Source: Intrasporangium calvum DSM 43043 (lineage in GTDB: Bacteria > Actinomycetota > Actinomycetes > Actinomycetales > Dermatophilaceae). From it: DNA of 64,000 nucleotides. The notes beneath the pieces are model-generated. The model did not search any database. It was not told the DNA's origin and saw only the letters and a list, made by a program, of their open reading frames with translations. The translations under genes and the position numbers were made by a program. Location: contig NC_014830.1 of NCBI RefSeq assembly GCF_000184685.1, positions 1,054,001 through 1,118,000 on the forward strand, given 5' to 3'. Below are positions 51,548 to 60,761 of the stretch, piece after piece; positions within the stretch are counted from its first letter, which is position 1; each line of letters begins with the position of its first letter.

Positions 51548-52936
51548 ATGGCCTCCGAGAACCAGGTGGACCACCAGGTGTCCCACGGCACCACGACCTC
51601 GTCAGACCCGGCCCCTGCCCGCCGCCGCGCCCGCAAGAGCGCGCCCGAGCGCAAGACCTACGTCCTCGACACCTCCGTCCTGCTGTCCGACCCCAAGGCG
51701 ATGCTGCGCTTCGCCGAGCACGAGGTCGTGCTGCCCGTCGTCGTCGTGACCGAGCTCGAGGGCAAACGGCACCACCCCGAGCTCGGGTTCTTCGCGCGCC
51801 AGGCACTGCGGCTGCTCGACGACCTGCGGATCAGCGAGGGTCGGCTCGACAAGCCCGTCCCGGTCGGCGACGACGGAGGCACGCTGCGGGTCGAGCTCAA
51901 CCACACCGATCCCATGGCGCTGCCGGCGGGCTTCCGCCTCGGCGACAACGACACGCGCATCCTCGCCGTCGCGAAGAACCTCAGCAACGACGGCTGCGAC
52001 ATCACCGTCGTCAGCAAGGACCTGCCCATGCGGGTCAAGGCCTCCGCCTGCGGCCTCGAGGCGGAGGAGTACCGGCACGAGCAGGGCGTCGACTCCGGCT
52101 GGACCGGGCTGGACGAGCTCGAGCTCACGGCGGAGGAGCTCGACCAGCTCTACGACCGCGGCCGGATCGAGCACCCCGTGGCCGCTGAGCTGCCCTGTCA
52201 CACCGGTCTGGTGCTGCTCTCGCCCCGGGGCAGCGGTCTCGGCCGGGTCGGAGCGGACAAGCAGGTTCGGCTCGTCCGGGGCGACCGCGACGCCTTCGGC
52301 CTGCACGGACGCAGCGCCGAGCAGCGGATCGCCCTCGACCTGCTCCTCGACCCCGACATCGGCATCGTCTCGCTCGGCGGCCGGGCCGGCACCGGCAAGT
52401 CCGCGCTGGCCCTCTGCGCCGGCCTCGAGTCGGTGATGGAGCGTCGGGCCCAGCGCAAGGTGCTCGTCTTCCGTCCGCTCTTCGCCGTGGGCGGGCAGGA
52501 GCTCGGCTACCTGCCCGGCACCGAGCAGGAGAAGATGAACCCGTGGGGGCAGGCCGTCTTCGACACGCTGAGCGCCCTCGTCTCGGCCGAGGTCGTCGAG
52601 GAGATCATGGACCGCGGGCTGCTCGAGGTGCTGCCGCTCACGCACATTCGTGGCCGCAGCCTCCACGACGCGTTCGTCATCGTCGACGAGGCGCAGTCGC
52701 TCGAGCGGAACGTCCTGCTCACCGTGCTCTCCCGGATCGGCCAGAACTCCAAGGTCGTCCTGACCCACGACGTGGCCCAACGGGACAACCTGCGGGTCGG
52801 TCGGCACGACGGGGTGGCGGCCGTCATCGAGAAGCTCAAGGGCCACCCGCTCTTCGCCCACGTGACGCTGACCCGAAGCGAGCGCAGCCCGATCGCGGCG
52901 CTCGTGACGGACCTCCTGGAGGGTCCGGACGCCTGA
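51548..52936 (+). CDS. phoH2: PIN domain-PhoH ATPase fusion (PhoH2)
   Basis: 462 aa from ATG 51548 (AAGGAG upstream). The N-terminal PIN ribonuclease domain (about 36-170) has acidic residues D41 (YVLDTSVLL), E of TELEGKR, and D in [11 protein letters not shown]. The C-terminal PhoH ATPase has Walker A GGRAGTGK (277-284) and Walker [13 protein letters not shown] near 375-387. PhoH2 proteins are ATP-dependent RNA unwinding ribonucleases related to toxin-antitoxin systems. A 25-codon ORF precedes it. A longer in-frame start at 51338 lacks any initiation signal. Confidence 0.95.
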   Translation: MASENQVDHQVSHGTTTSSDPAPARRRARKSAPERKTYVLDTSVLLSDPKAMLRFAEHEVVLPVVVVTELEGKRHHPELGFFARQALRLLDDLRISEGRLDKPVPVGDDGGTLRVELNHTDPMALPAGFRLGDNDTRILAVAKNLSNDGCDITVVSKDLPMRVKASACGLEAEEYRHEQGVDSGWTGLDELELTAEELDQLYDRGRIEHPVAAELPCHTGLVLLSPRGSGLGRVGADKQVRLVRGDRDAFGLHGRSAEQRIALDLLLDPDIGIVSLGGRAGTGKSALALCAGLESVMERRAQRKVLVFRPLFAVGGQELGYLPGTEQEKMNPWGQAVFDTLSALVSAEVVEEIMDRGLLEVLPLTHIRGRSLHDAFVIVDEAQSLERNVLLTVLSRIGQNSKVVLTHDVAQRDNLRVGRHDGVAAVIEKLKGHPLFAHVTLTRSERSPIAALVTDLLEGPDA

Positions 52937-52954
52937 CCGCCACGCGACCGCAGA

Positions 52955-52970
52955 TGTGATCTGCGTCACC
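52955..52970. promoter_or_regulatory. CRP/GlxR-like site TGTGA-N6-TCACC
   Basis: TGTGATCTGCGTCACC matches the CRP/GlxR/Cmr half-site pattern with one deviation. It overlaps a short hairpin CGCAGAT-GTG-ATCTGCG (52949-52965) 13 bp after the phoH2 stop. It would lie far upstream of the transglycosylase gene. cAMP control of rpf-type genes is known in mycobacteria; application here is inference. Confidence 0.45.
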
Positions 52971-53137
52971 TCTCGGCCGGCCCCGTTGCCGGTCCGAGTG
53001 CGGGAGCCTTTCCGGGTTCGCACCTCGCTGCGGTGGTTTTCCGGTGTGGTCCCGGTCGGGCTTGCCTCGCTCGCGCCGGACTGGCACCTTTGGGGGCGTC
53101 CAGCTCCACGGATCTGTACCCTCCCCTCAGTTGTTCA

Positions 53138-53190
53138 CAGGTCCTGCTCCGTGCACGGGGGACCCGCGTGCGGGTCGCACGGCAGACCTG
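53138..53190 (+). ncRNA. Structured 5' leader of the transglycosylase gene
   Basis: A nested stem: CAGGT/ACCTG, CTG/CAG, CCGTGC/GCACGG and GACCCGC/GCGGGTC, with one bulged C (53143), a 2-nt bulge and a 6-nt ACGGGG bulge before the inner stem. It ends 41 nt before the start codon and has no U tract. It could be a cis-regulatory RNA, possibly a riboswitch; actinobacterial cell-wall hydrolase genes often carry c-di-AMP (ydaO) riboswitches, but I cannot match that consensus. The rest of 52937-53231 shows no gene. Confidence 0.45.
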
Positions 53191-53231
53191 ACCCAGACGT
53201 CGAGTCGACCAGGAAGGCGTGACCCCGCTTC

Positions 53232-54338
53232 ATGGCACGGTACGAAGGCCGCCATCGCGCCACCAGAGCGACCGCGGCCCCGCCCGTCCCCCAGCCCGTG
53301 CCCCTGGTGCCGGTCACCCCCGGACCGTCCGTCCGCACGACAGCAGGCCCGCAGGCTGTGCTGTCGCGCGTGGTGCCCGACCAGGCCTTCGGCTCCTCGG
53401 TGGGTGGCCGACACGGGGCGCCGGTCGCCGGTCGGCACGGGGCGCCGGTCGCCGGTCGGCACGGGGCGCCGGTCGCCGGTCGGCACGGGGCGCCGGTCGC
53501 CGGTCGGCACGAGGCTCCGGCGGCTGGTCGGCACGTCGCGCCCCCGTCAGCCGCGGCGTACTACGGCCAGGTCTCCAGCCGGGCCCGGGCGGGCGGCGGA
53601 GCGGGCCGCACCGCGTCCGGCCCGACCCTCCCCAGCCGACGGGCCCTGAAGGCGGGCAGCAACCCGCCTCGCCGACCCGGCCGCCCGGTCCTCGTGGGAG
53701 CCCTGGCCCTCGGGCTCGGGGCGAGCGCCGTCGGCTTCGCCACCGCCGACCTGCGCACGTCCGAGGCCGCGTTCGTCGTGGGTGACAACGTCGTCGCACA
53801 GACCGAGGAGCTGGCCCGGACCAGCACGGTCGACCTGACCTACCGCGCCGCAGCGTCGGTGTCCCGCAACGAGCGGCGCACCGCGATCGTCGCCACCGGG
53901 CTCCGTTCGGCGGCGGCCCTCGAGGCGAAGCAGAAGGCGGAGGCGGCTCGACGAGCGGAGGAGCGGCGCCTCGCCGCGGAGGCGGCCGAGCGGGAACGGA
54001 TGCGTGAGCAGGTCATCGCCAACGCGAGGACGAACCCGCAGGCCGCCGCCCGGATCCTCCTGGCGGACGAGGGCTTCACGAGCGACGCTCAGTTCAACTG
54101 CCTCGTCAACCTGTGGAACGGCGAGAGCGGCTGGCGCTGGAACGCCGAGAACTCCAGCTCCGGCGCCTACGGGATCCCGCAGTCGCTGCCGGCGAGCAAG
54201 ATGGCGACCTTCGGAGCCGACTACCGGACCAACCCGATCACGCAGATGAAGTGGGGGATCTGGTACATCGAGCAGGCCTACGGCTCGCCGTGCAACGCGT
54301 GGTCGACCTGGCTCTCGCGTTCCCCCCACTGGTACTGA
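53232..54338 (+). CDS. Lytic transglycosylase-like (SLT fold) protein with repeat-rich N-terminus
   Basis: 368 aa. Cytoplasmic Pro/Arg-rich N-terminal region with five tandem GRHGAPVA octapeptides (about 58-101), a single membrane-spanning signal-anchor (about 152-172), a charged coiled coil (about 225-262, EAKQKAEAARRAEERRLAAE), and a C-terminal goose-lysozyme/SLT-like domain with catalytic-type E298 (NLWNGESGWRW) and SSSGAYGIPQSLPASKM, ending PHWY. It probably cleaves peptidoglycan glycan strands outside the membrane. The leader carries a structured RNA and a CRP-like site lies further upstream. Confidence 0.88.
   Translation: MARYEGRHRATRATAAPPVPQPVPLVPVTPGPSVRTTAGPQAVLSRVVPDQAFGSSVGGRHGAPVAGRHGAPVAGRHGAPVAGRHGAPVAGRHEAPAAGRHVAPPSAAAYYGQVSSRARAGGGAGRTASGPTLPSRRALKAGSNPPRRPGRPVLVGALALGLGASAVGFATADLRTSEAAFVVGDNVVAQTEELARTSTVDLTYRAAASVSRNERRTAIVATGLRSAAALEAKQKAEAARRAEERRLAAEAAERERMREQVIANARTNPQAAARILLADEGFTSDAQFNCLVNLWNGESGWRWNAENSSSGAYGIPQSLPASKMATFGADYRTNPITQMKWGIWYIEQAYGSPCNAWSTWLSRSPHWY
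53403..53530 (+). repeat. 24-bp coding tandem repeat (GRHGAPVA units)
   Basis: About five units of GGTCGGCACGGGGCGCCGGTC plus GCC; the inner three are identical at the DNA level, the outer ones diverged. In-frame within the transglycosylase gene, so the copy number is likely variable between strains. Confidence 0.85.
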
Positions 54339-54415
54339 CGCACGGGGGCTCACGGCCGTGGCCGGCCTGGGCCTCCGTGTCCCCCCGAACAACCCGTGCG
54401 GCCACCCCCATGGCG

Positions 54416-54425
54416 TATGCCGCTG
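54416..54425 (+). repeat. Dispersed repeat copy 16 (intergenic)
   Basis: Exact core, flanks GGCG and AGCTCGGTGCC. It lies in the 215-bp gap between the convergent transglycosylase and coaA genes; no gene was seen there. Confidence 0.86.
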
Positions 54426-54553
54426 AGCTCGGTGCCAGGGATCCCTACCCGCGCGACGGGTCAAGTCCACCGCCCGCGTGCAGCGCCCGCGCCCGAGGTG
54501 TCGTCGCGCGCGGCTCTAACCGAGGAATGCGGCCTGGCGGCCGGATTCTTCGG

Positions 54554-55570
54554 TCAGATCTTGCGGAGACGGACGCGGCGGACCTCGTGGTTCTCGCCCT
54601 TGGTGAGCACGAGCGTGGCCCGGGACCGCGTCGGCAGGATGTTCTGCACGAGGTTGGGCCCGTTGATCTCGCGCCAGATGCTGTTGGCCGTCAGGGCCGC
54701 CTCCTCGTCGGAGAGCGCGGCGTAGCGGTGGAAGTAGGAGTCGGGGTTCGAGAACGCCGTCTCACGCAAGCGCAGGAACCGCTGGACGTACCACTTGCGC
54801 ACGTCGTCGACCCAGGCGTCGACATAGAGCGAGAAGTCGAAGAAGTCGCTCACGGCGAGCCCCGTCCCGCGGACCGGGTGGACCGCGGGGGCCTGGAGCA
54901 CGTTGAGGCCCTCGACGATCAGGACGTCCGGCTGGCGCACGACGACCCGTTCGTCCGGGACGATGTCGTAGGTCAGGTGCGAGTAGACCGGAGCGGTCAC
55001 CTCCGTCCTGCCCGACTTGACCTCCGCGACGAACCGGAGCAGCGCCCGCCGGTTGTAGGACTCGGGGAACCCCTTGCGCTGGAGCAACCCCCGTCGCTCG
55101 AGCTCGGCGTTGGGGAAGAGGAAGCCGTCGGTGGTGATGAGCTCGACCCTCGGCGTGTCGGGCCACCTGGCGAGCATCTCGCGCAGGATGCGGGCCGTCG
55201 TGGACTTGCCCACCGCCACGGAGCCGGCCACGCCGATGACGAACGGCGTCTTGGCGGGCCGCTCACCGAGGAAGTTCGTCGTGACGTCGTGCAGCTCCCG
55301 GGTGGCGCCGACGTAGAAGTTGAGCAGCCGGGACAGGGGGAGATAGACCTCCTCGACCTCGCGCAGGTCGACCCGGTCGCCGAGGCCGCGCAGGCGCCTC
55401 AGGTCGTTCTCGTCGAGGTTGAGCGGGTAGTTCTCCCGGAGGCGGGACCAGGCGGCACGGTCGAGCTCGACGTAGGGCGAGGGGATCGTCGTGGGGACCC
55501 GTCCGTTGGGGCCGTCGTCCTCGATGACCACGGCGTCCGTCAGGTCATCTCCGCGGGATGGCTGCGACAC
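54554..55570 (-). CDS. coaA: Type I pantothenate kinase
   Basis: 338 aa, GTG 55570. It phosphorylates pantothenate with ATP, the first step of CoA synthesis. Walker [13 protein letters not shown] at 113-124, [10 protein letters not shown] and the pantothenate-binding [12 protein letters not shown] follow, with [10 protein letters not shown] toward the C-terminus. Length matches mycobacterial CoaA. A CACAAT -10-like box ends 6 nt before GTG, so the mRNA may be leaderless. Divergent from glmS. Confidence 0.96.
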   Translation of the reverse strand: MSQPSRGDDLTDAVVIEDDGPNGRVPTTIPSPYVELDRAAWSRLRENYPLNLDENDLRRLRGLGDRVDLREVEEVYLPLSRLLNFYVGATRELHDVTTNFLGERPAKTPFVIGVAGSVAVGKSTTARILREMLARWPDTPRVELITTDGFLFPNAELERRGLLQRKGFPESYNRRALLRFVAEVKSGRTEVTAPVYSHLTYDIVPDERVVVRQPDVLIVEGLNVLQAPAVHPVRGTGLAVSDFFDFSLYVDAWVDDVRKWYVQRFLRLRETAFSNPDSYFHRYAALSDEEAALTANSIWREINGPNLVQNILPTRSRATLVLTKGENHEVRRVRLRKI

Positions 55571-55576
55571 GCTGCC

Positions 55577-55582
55577 ATTGTG
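55577..55582 (-). promoter_or_regulatory. -10-like box CACAAT of coaA
   Basis: On the minus strand CACAAT ends 6 nt before GTG 55570. No Shine-Dalgarno, consistent with a leaderless transcript. Confidence 0.45.
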
Positions 55583-55628
55583 TCCGACGGCGACCCCGGG
55601 CGTGGGCTCGGGCCGCTGGGTGGTCCTT

Positions 55629-55634
55629 TAGGCT
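55629..55634 (+). promoter_or_regulatory. -10-like TAGGCT of glmS
   Basis: TAGGCT ends 7 nt before ATG 55642, the same arrangement as metB. No ribosome binding site. No glmS ribozyme is recognisable in this 71-bp divergent gap. Confidence 0.5.
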
Positions 55635-55641
55635 GGTCCGC

Positions 55642-57501
55642 ATGTGCGGAATCGTTGGCTACGTCGGCAGGACCCAGGACGGCACGGCGCTCGATGTCGT
55701 CATGGAGGGCCTGGCCCGCCTGGAGTACCGGGGATACGACTCCGCCGGGGTTGCGCTCATCGACGGGGACCACGTGGAGACCCGCAAGAAGTCCGGCAAG
55801 CTGGCCAACCTCAGGGCCGAGCTCGAGTCGCACCCGCTGTCCGGGTCCTCGACGGGGATCGGGCACACCCGATGGGCGACGCACGGCGGCCCGACGGACG
55901 AGAACGCCCACCCGCACCGAGGGGGCGCCGACGGCAAGCTCGCCCTCATCCACAACGGCATCATCGAGAACTTCCACTCGCTCAAGCAGGGCCTCGTCGA
56001 CGAGGGCGTCGTCTTCGCGAGCGAGACCGATACCGAGGTCGTCGCCCACTTGCTGGCTGCCTCCTACGAGCGCACCGGCGACCTGACCGAGGCGATGCGG
56101 GCGACGGTCGCCGACCTCGAGGGCGCCTTCACCCTGCTCGCGATCCACGCGGACCAGCCGGACGTCGTCGTCGGCGCCCGCCGCAACAGCCCGCTCGTCG
56201 TCGGCCTCGGCGACGACGCCAACTACCTCGGCTCTGATGTCGCGGCCTTCATCGGTCACACCCGACACGCCCTCGAGCTGGCGCAGGACCAGATCGTCAC
56301 GATCACCCCGGACGGGGCCTCCGTCATCAACTTCGACGGCACGCCCGCGGAAGGCAAGGCGTACGAGGTGACCTGGGACGCAGCGGCCGCCGAGAAGGGC
56401 GGCTACGCGACGTTCATGGAGAAGGAGATCAACGACCAGCCGCACGCGGTCCGCGACACCCTGCTCGGCCGGACCGACCCCGACGGTCGCCTCGTCCTGG
56501 ACGAGCTGCGGATCCCCGAGCAGCAGCTCCGCGACGTCAACCGCATCACCGTCGTCGCCTGCGGGACGGCCGCCTACGCGGGCATGACGGCCAAGTACGC
56601 CATCGAGCACTGGACCCGCATTCCCGTCGAGGTCGCGCTCGCCCACGAGTTCCGGTACTGCGACCCGATCGTCGACGAGCACACGCTGGTCGTGTCGATC
56701 AGCCAGTCGGGCGAGACGATGGACACGTTGATGGCGGTCAAGCACGCCCGCGACCTCGGCGCCCTGACGATCTCGATCTGCAACACGCACGGGTCGACGA
56801 TCCCGCGCGAGTCCGACGCCGTGCTCTACACCCATGCGGGGCCGGAGATCGCGGTCGCGTCGACCAAGGCGTTCCTGGCCCAGATCACCGCCTCCTACAT
56901 CCTCGGCCTCTACCTGGCGCAGCTGCGCGGCGGCGCCTACGCGGACGATGCCCAGGCGGTGATGAAGGAGCTGGCCGAGGTCCCGGCGAAGATCGAGACG
57001 CTGCTCGGCCGCATGGGCCGGGTCCAGGAGATCGCGAAGTTCATGGCCGACACCAGGTCGGTCCTGTTCCTCGGCAGGCACGTCGGCTACCCCGTCGCCA
57101 TGGAGGGCGCGCTCAAGCTCAAGGAGCTCGCGTACATCCACGCGGAGGGCTTTGCGGCAGGAGAGCTCAAGCACGGTCCCATCGCCCTCATCGAGCCGGG
57201 CCAGCCGGTCTTCGTCATCGTCCCGTCGCCCTCGAGCGAGCACGGTCTTCACGGCAAAGTGGTCTCCAACATCCAGGAGATCCGGGCCCGCGGGGCGCGC
57301 ACCCTGGTCATCGCGGAGGAGGGTGACGAGGCGGTGGTGCCCTTCGCCGACGAGGTCATCCGGGTGCCTGCCACCTCGCAGCTGCTCGCTCCGCTCCTGA
57401 CCGTCGTTCCCCTCCAGGTCTTCGCGCTGTGGCTGTCGACGGCCAAGGGCCTCGACGTCGACCAGCCGCGCAACCTCGCCAAGTCCGTCACGGTCGAGTG
57501 A
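55642..57501 (+). CDS. glmS: Glutamine-fructose-6-phosphate aminotransferase (isomerizing)
   Basis: 619 aa. It makes glucosamine-6-phosphate from Fru-6-P and glutamine, the entry to UDP-GlcNAc and peptidoglycan. N-terminal Ntn glutaminase with catalytic Cys right after Met (MCGIVGYVG), GHTRWATHG and HNGIIEN. Two SIS sugar-isomerase domains (about 300-430 and 470-610) with [11 protein letters not shown] and the C-terminal [13 protein letters not shown]. Full family length. It starts the glmS-acpS-nnrED-alr cluster. Confidence 0.97.
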   Translation: MCGIVGYVGRTQDGTALDVVMEGLARLEYRGYDSAGVALIDGDHVETRKKSGKLANLRAELESHPLSGSSTGIGHTRWATHGGPTDENAHPHRGGADGKLALIHNGIIENFHSLKQGLVDEGVVFASETDTEVVAHLLAASYERTGDLTEAMRATVADLEGAFTLLAIHADQPDVVVGARRNSPLVVGLGDDANYLGSDVAAFIGHTRHALELAQDQIVTITPDGASVINFDGTPAEGKAYEVTWDAAAAEKGGYATFMEKEINDQPHAVRDTLLGRTDPDGRLVLDELRIPEQQLRDVNRITVVACGTAAYAGMTAKYAIEHWTRIPVEVALAHEFRYCDPIVDEHTLVVSISQSGETMDTLMAVKHARDLGALTISICNTHGSTIPRESDAVLYTHAGPEIAVASTKAFLAQITASYILGLYLAQLRGGAYADDAQAVMKELAEVPAKIETLLGRMGRVQEIAKFMADTRSVLFLGRHVGYPVAMEGALKLKELAYIHAEGFAAGELKHGPIALIEPGQPVFVIVPSPSSEHGLHGKVVSNIQEIRARGARTLVIAEEGDEAVVPFADEVIRVPATSQLLAPLLTVVPLQVFALWLSTAKGLDVDQPRNLAKSVTVE

Positions 57502-57526
57502 CCGTGGCGGTCGTGAGGGCAGCGAC

Positions 57527-57877
57527 GTGATCATCGGGGTCGGCATCGACGTGGTGGACATCGCGCGCTTCGGCGAGACGCTGCACCGGACTCCGGCGCT
57601 GCTCGACCGGCTGTTCACCGAGGAGGAGCGCGGCCTCGGGATCGCCTCTCTGGCCGCCCGGTTCGCCACGAAGGAGGCCCTCGCAAAGGCCCTCGGCGCC
57701 CCGGTCGGCCTGCACTGGACCGACGCTCGGGTCGTCACGAACGACGACGGCAAGCCCTCCCTCGAGATCGGTGGTTCGGTGCAGGCGCGGGCCAACGACC
57801 TCGGCGTCGACAGCTTCCACGTCTCGATGTCCCACGACGCGGGTGTCGCGTCGGCGATCGTCATCGCGGAGGGCTGA
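57527..57877 (+). CDS. acpS: Holo-[acyl-carrier-protein] synthase
   Basis: 116 aa, GTG 57527. It transfers 4'-phosphopantetheine from CoA to ACP. Mg-binding D8 in [12 protein letters not shown] and the second signature [13 protein letters not shown] are present, plus [15 protein letters not shown] at the C-terminus. It forms a trimer in the family. It lies 25 bp after glmS and overlaps the next gene (TGATG). Confidence 0.95.
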   Translation: MIIGVGIDVVDIARFGETLHRTPALLDRLFTEEERGLGIASLAARFATKEALAKALGAPVGLHWTDARVVTNDDGKPSLEIGGSVQARANDLGVDSFHVSMSHDAGVASAIVIAEG

Positions 57878-59361
57878 TGATCCGCGCCGCGTCGGTCGCA
57901 GAGGTCCGCGCCGCGGAGGCGGTCGCGCTGGCGCAGCTGCCCGAGGGCGAGCTGATGCAGCGGGCGGCCGAGGGGCTGGCCGGGGTGGCCGCGGCACGCT
58001 TGGCCGAACGGGACGGTCGGACGGTCGTCGCGCTCGTCGGTGCCGGTGACAACGGTGGAGACACGTTGTATGCCGCTGGGCTCCTCTGTGACGCAGGCTT
58101 CGCTTGCGTTGTGGTGCTGTTGCCAGACTCCGGCCGGGACGGTGTCCACGCTGCGGGCCTTCGCGCGGCCGAGGAAGCGGGTGCCTCGGTCGTCGTCGCG
58201 TCGGATGATCCGGCCGCGGCGGCCGCGGCGGTCGCGGAGGGCGATCTCGTCCTCGACGGCATCGTCGGGATCGGCGGCCGGCCGGGGCTCCGTCCTCCGG
58301 CTGCGGCCCTCGTGGACGCGATCGCGGACGACGCCTGGGTCGTCGCCGTGGACGTGTCCAGCGGCCTGGACCCGGACGGCCTGGACCCGGACGGCGACGC
58401 GGTCTGGGCCGACGAGACGGTCACCTTCGGTGTCCCCAAGCCGGCGCACCTCCTGCCGCCGGGGGAGGCGGCGACCGGGCGGCTGACCGTCATCGACATC
58501 GGTCTCGACCTCGCCGCGGTGCCGGCCGCCGTCGAGCGGCTCATCCATGACGACGTCGCTGCCCTCTGGCCGGTGCCGGGTCCCGGCGACGACAAGTACT
58601 CCCGGGGCGTCCTCGGCGTCGTGGCCGGCGGTGAGCTGTACACCGGCGCCGCGGTGCTGGCCGTCACAGCCGCGGTCGAGTCCGGCGTCGGCATGGTCCG
58701 CTACGTCGGCACCCCGACACCGACGGGCCTGGTCCGGCACGCCGTTCCCGAGGCGGTCGTCGGTGAGGGCCGGGTGCAGGCCTGGCTCATCGGCCCGGGG
58801 CTCGACCCCGAGGCCCCCGGCGACGAGGCCACCGCGCAGCTCCAGGTGGCCCGGGACGCCCTGGCCAGTGACCTGCCTGTCGTCGTGGACGCGGGTGGCC
58901 TCGACCTGCTCTCCGGCCCGCGCGCGGCTCCCACCCTGCTCACCCCGCACGCGGGCGAGCTGGCCGGGCTGCTCTCCCGCTGGGGGTCGCCGGTCAGCCG
59001 GGCCGACGTCGAGCGCGAGCCGGTCAGGCATGCGCGGTCGGCGGCCGAGCAGACCGGGGCCACGGTGCTCCTCAAGGGCTCCACCACCATCGTGGTCGGC
59101 CCCGCGCCCGAAGGACCGGTGCGGTCCCAGGCCGATGCTCCCGCGTGGCTGGCCACCGCGGGCGCCGGTGACGTGCTGGCCGGGGTGGTCGGGATGCTCC
59201 TCGCAGCAGGCCTCGCGCCCCTTGACGCAGGCTCCTTGGCGGCCCTCGTCCACGGCGTCGCCGCGGACCGGGCCTCCGGTGGTGGGCCATTGCGCGCCAC
59301 GGCCGTGGCCGGGGCACTGCGGTCGACGATCCGCGACCTGCTGCGCCGCGACCCCACCTGA
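57877..59361 (+). CDS. Bifunctional NAD(P)HX epimerase / ADP-dependent NAD(P)HX dehydratase
   Basis: 494 aa. It repairs hydrated NADH/NADPH: the N-terminal YjeF_N domain (about 1-215) epimerises R-NADHX and the C-terminal ribokinase-like domain (about 225-490) dehydrates S-NADHX. The epimerase motif GAGDNGGDTLYAAGLL (55-70) is present, but the usual GGDGLVAAR is altered, since LYAAG is encoded by a dispersed-repeat copy. VVAVDVSSGLDPD binds the ligand. The dehydratase has TPHAGELAGLL and the anion hole TAGAGDVLAG. Part of the glmS-acpS-alr cluster. Confidence 0.94.
   Translation: MIRAASVAEVRAAEAVALAQLPEGELMQRAAEGLAGVAAARLAERDGRTVVALVGAGDNGGDTLYAAGLLCDAGFACVVVLLPDSGRDGVHAAGLRAAEEAGASVVVASDDPAAAAAAVAEGDLVLDGIVGIGGRPGLRPPAAALVDAIADDAWVVAVDVSSGLDPDGLDPDGDAVWADETVTFGVPKPAHLLPPGEAATGRLTVIDIGLDLAAVPAAVERLIHDDVAALWPVPGPGDDKYSRGVLGVVAGGELYTGAAVLAVTAAVESGVGMVRYVGTPTPTGLVRHAVPEAVVGEGRVQAWLIGPGLDPEAPGDEATAQLQVARDALASDLPVVVDAGGLDLLSGPRAAPTLLTPHAGELAGLLSRWGSPVSRADVEREPVRHARSAAEQTGATVLLKGSTTIVVGPAPEGPVRSQADAPAWLATAGAGDVLAGVVGMLLAAGLAPLDAGSLAALVHGVAADRASGGGPLRATAVAGALRSTIRDLLRRDPT
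58069..58078 (+). repeat. Dispersed repeat copy 17 (inside NAD(P)HX repair gene)
   Basis: Exact TATGCCGCTG followed by GGCTC. In-frame it encodes YAAG within the conserved epimerase motif. Confidence 0.82.
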
Positions 59362-59364
59362 CGA

Positions 59365-59573
59365 TCGAAAGAGCAGTTCGTCCCCACCCTCGCATTCGAA
59401 AGAGCAGTTCGTCCCCACCCTCTTATTCGAAAGAGCAGTTCGTCCCCCACGGTGGCTTGGGAGCGGTCCCAGCCAATCGGGACGAACTGCTCTTTCGATG
59501 GGGACGAACTGCTCTTTCGATGGCTTGTGACGAAGTACTCCTCCGCCGCGAGGGGGACGAACTGCTCTTTCGA
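59365..59573. repeat. Six-copy TCGAAAGAGCAGTTCGTCCCC array, three direct and three inverted
   Basis: Plus-strand copies at 59365-59385, 59396-59416 and 59427-59447 (31-bp period with ACCCTC-type spacers). Inverted copies at 59478-59498 (one mismatch), 59500-59520 and 59553-59573. The array fills the gap between the NAD(P)HX gene and alr and could fold into a multi-stem cruciform or RNA. Not a CRISPR: spacers are 1-32 bp and orientation switches. Confidence 0.9.
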
Positions 59574-59588
59574 TCGGCACGTGCAAAG

Positions 59589-60761
59589 ATGCGCTCGATG
59601 AACTCCACTGACGCGACTGCCGGCCTGACCGTCTGGGCGGAGATCGACCTGGACGCCTTCGAGGACAACGTCCGCACCCTGCGTGCCCGGGCGCCGCACT
59701 CGCAGCTCATGGCGGTCGTCAAGGCGGACGGTTACGGGCACGGCCTGCTCCCGGTGGCCCGGGCGGCCGTGCGCGCCGGAGCGGACTGGCTCGGTGTGGC
59801 GCAGCCGACCGAGGCGTTCGCCCTGCGGGACGCCGGAGTCACCACCCGCATCCTGACCTGGCTCTCCGTCCCGGGCACCGACTTCGCCGGGGCGGTTCGA
59901 CGCGACATCGACGTCTCGGCCTCGGCGCCGTGGACCCTCGATGCCATCGCCGGAGCAGCCCGGTCCGAGGGGCGCTCGGCCCGGGTCCACCTCAAGGTCG
60001 ACACCGGGCTCGGCCGGGGCGGTGCCTTCGGCACTGACTGGCCCACGCTCGTCGAACACGCCCGTCGACTGGAGTCGGAGGGAGCCATCTCGGTCGTCGG
60101 GATCTGGACGCACTTCGCCATGGCCGACGCGCCCGAGCACCCCACGGTCCTGGCCCAGCAGGACACCTTCTTCGAGGCCGTCGCCACCGCCGAGCGAGCC
60201 GGCGTGCGGCCCGAGGTCAGACACCTGGCGAACTCAGCCGCCACCCTGGTCCATCCGGCGGCGCACGCAGACCTCGTGCGACCCGGCATCGCGATGTACG
60301 GGCTGTCCCCCGTCCCCGAGGTCGCGGACGATTTCGGGCTGCGACCGGTCATGACGCTGCGCGCCCGTCTCGCGCTCGTCAAGAGGTGGCCGGCGGGTCG
60401 CGGGATCAGCTACGGCCACGTCTATGCCCCCGAGGTGGACACGGTGGTCGGCCTCGTCCCGGCCGGCTACGCCGACGGCGTCCCGCGCAGCGCGACCAAC
60501 GTGGCGCCGGTCCAGGTCGGGGCGCGCCGGACGACGATCGCCGGACGGGTGTGCATGGACCAGTTCGTCGTCGACCTCGGTCCGGACAGCGCCGCCGCCG
60601 CCGGGGACGTCGTCACCCTCTTCGGCAAGCCGTCCGAGGGGCCGACCGCGCAGGACTGGGCCGACGCCACCGAGACCATCAGCTACGAGATCGTCACGCG
60701 GATCGGGGCCCGCGTCCCCAGGCTGTGGAGTGGTGGGGCTGAGGCTGGAGCGGGCGCGTGA
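59589..60761 (+). CDS. alr: Alanine racemase
   Basis: 390 aa; ATG 59589 or 59598. PLP enzyme making D-alanine for peptidoglycan. PLP-lysine K45 in VVKADGYGHG, catalytic Tyr Y275 in GISYGHVY, GRVCMDQFVVDLG and AGYADGVPRS of the C-terminal beta domain. Its upstream region is entirely the six-copy repeat array, with no strong Shine-Dalgarno (only CAAAG). The stop overlaps the next gene by 4 nt (GTGA). Homodimer with active sites at the interface in the family. Confidence 0.96.
   Translation: MRSMNSTDATAGLTVWAEIDLDAFEDNVRTLRARAPHSQLMAVVKADGYGHGLLPVARAAVRAGADWLGVAQPTEAFALRDAGVTTRILTWLSVPGTDFAGAVRRDIDVSASAPWTLDAIAGAARSEGRSARVHLKVDTGLGRGGAFGTDWPTLVEHARRLESEGAISVVGIWTHFAMADAPEHPTVLAQQDTFFEAVATAERAGVRPEVRHLANSAATLVHPAAHADLVRPGIAMYGLSPVPEVADDFGLRPVMTLRARLALVKRWPAGRGISYGHVYAPEVDTVVGLVPAGYADGVPRSATNVAPVQVGARRTTIAGRVCMDQFVVDLGPDSAAAAGDVVTLFGKPSEGPTAQDWADATETISYEIVTRIGARVPRLWSGGAEAGAGA

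Noticed and set aside
55571-55641. glmS ribozyme or riboswitch
   Set aside because: The gap to coaA is 71 bp and the mRNA is probably leaderless, leaving no room for the ribozyme.
59365-59573. CRISPR array
   Set aside because: Repeats are short, orientation reverses midway, spacers are 1-32 bp, and no cas genes are present.
55540-59586. A 1348-codon minus-strand open frame across glmS, acpS and the NAD(P)HX repair gene
   Set aside because: Antisense to three firmly identified genes and running into the repeat array; low-complexity translation with no family features.
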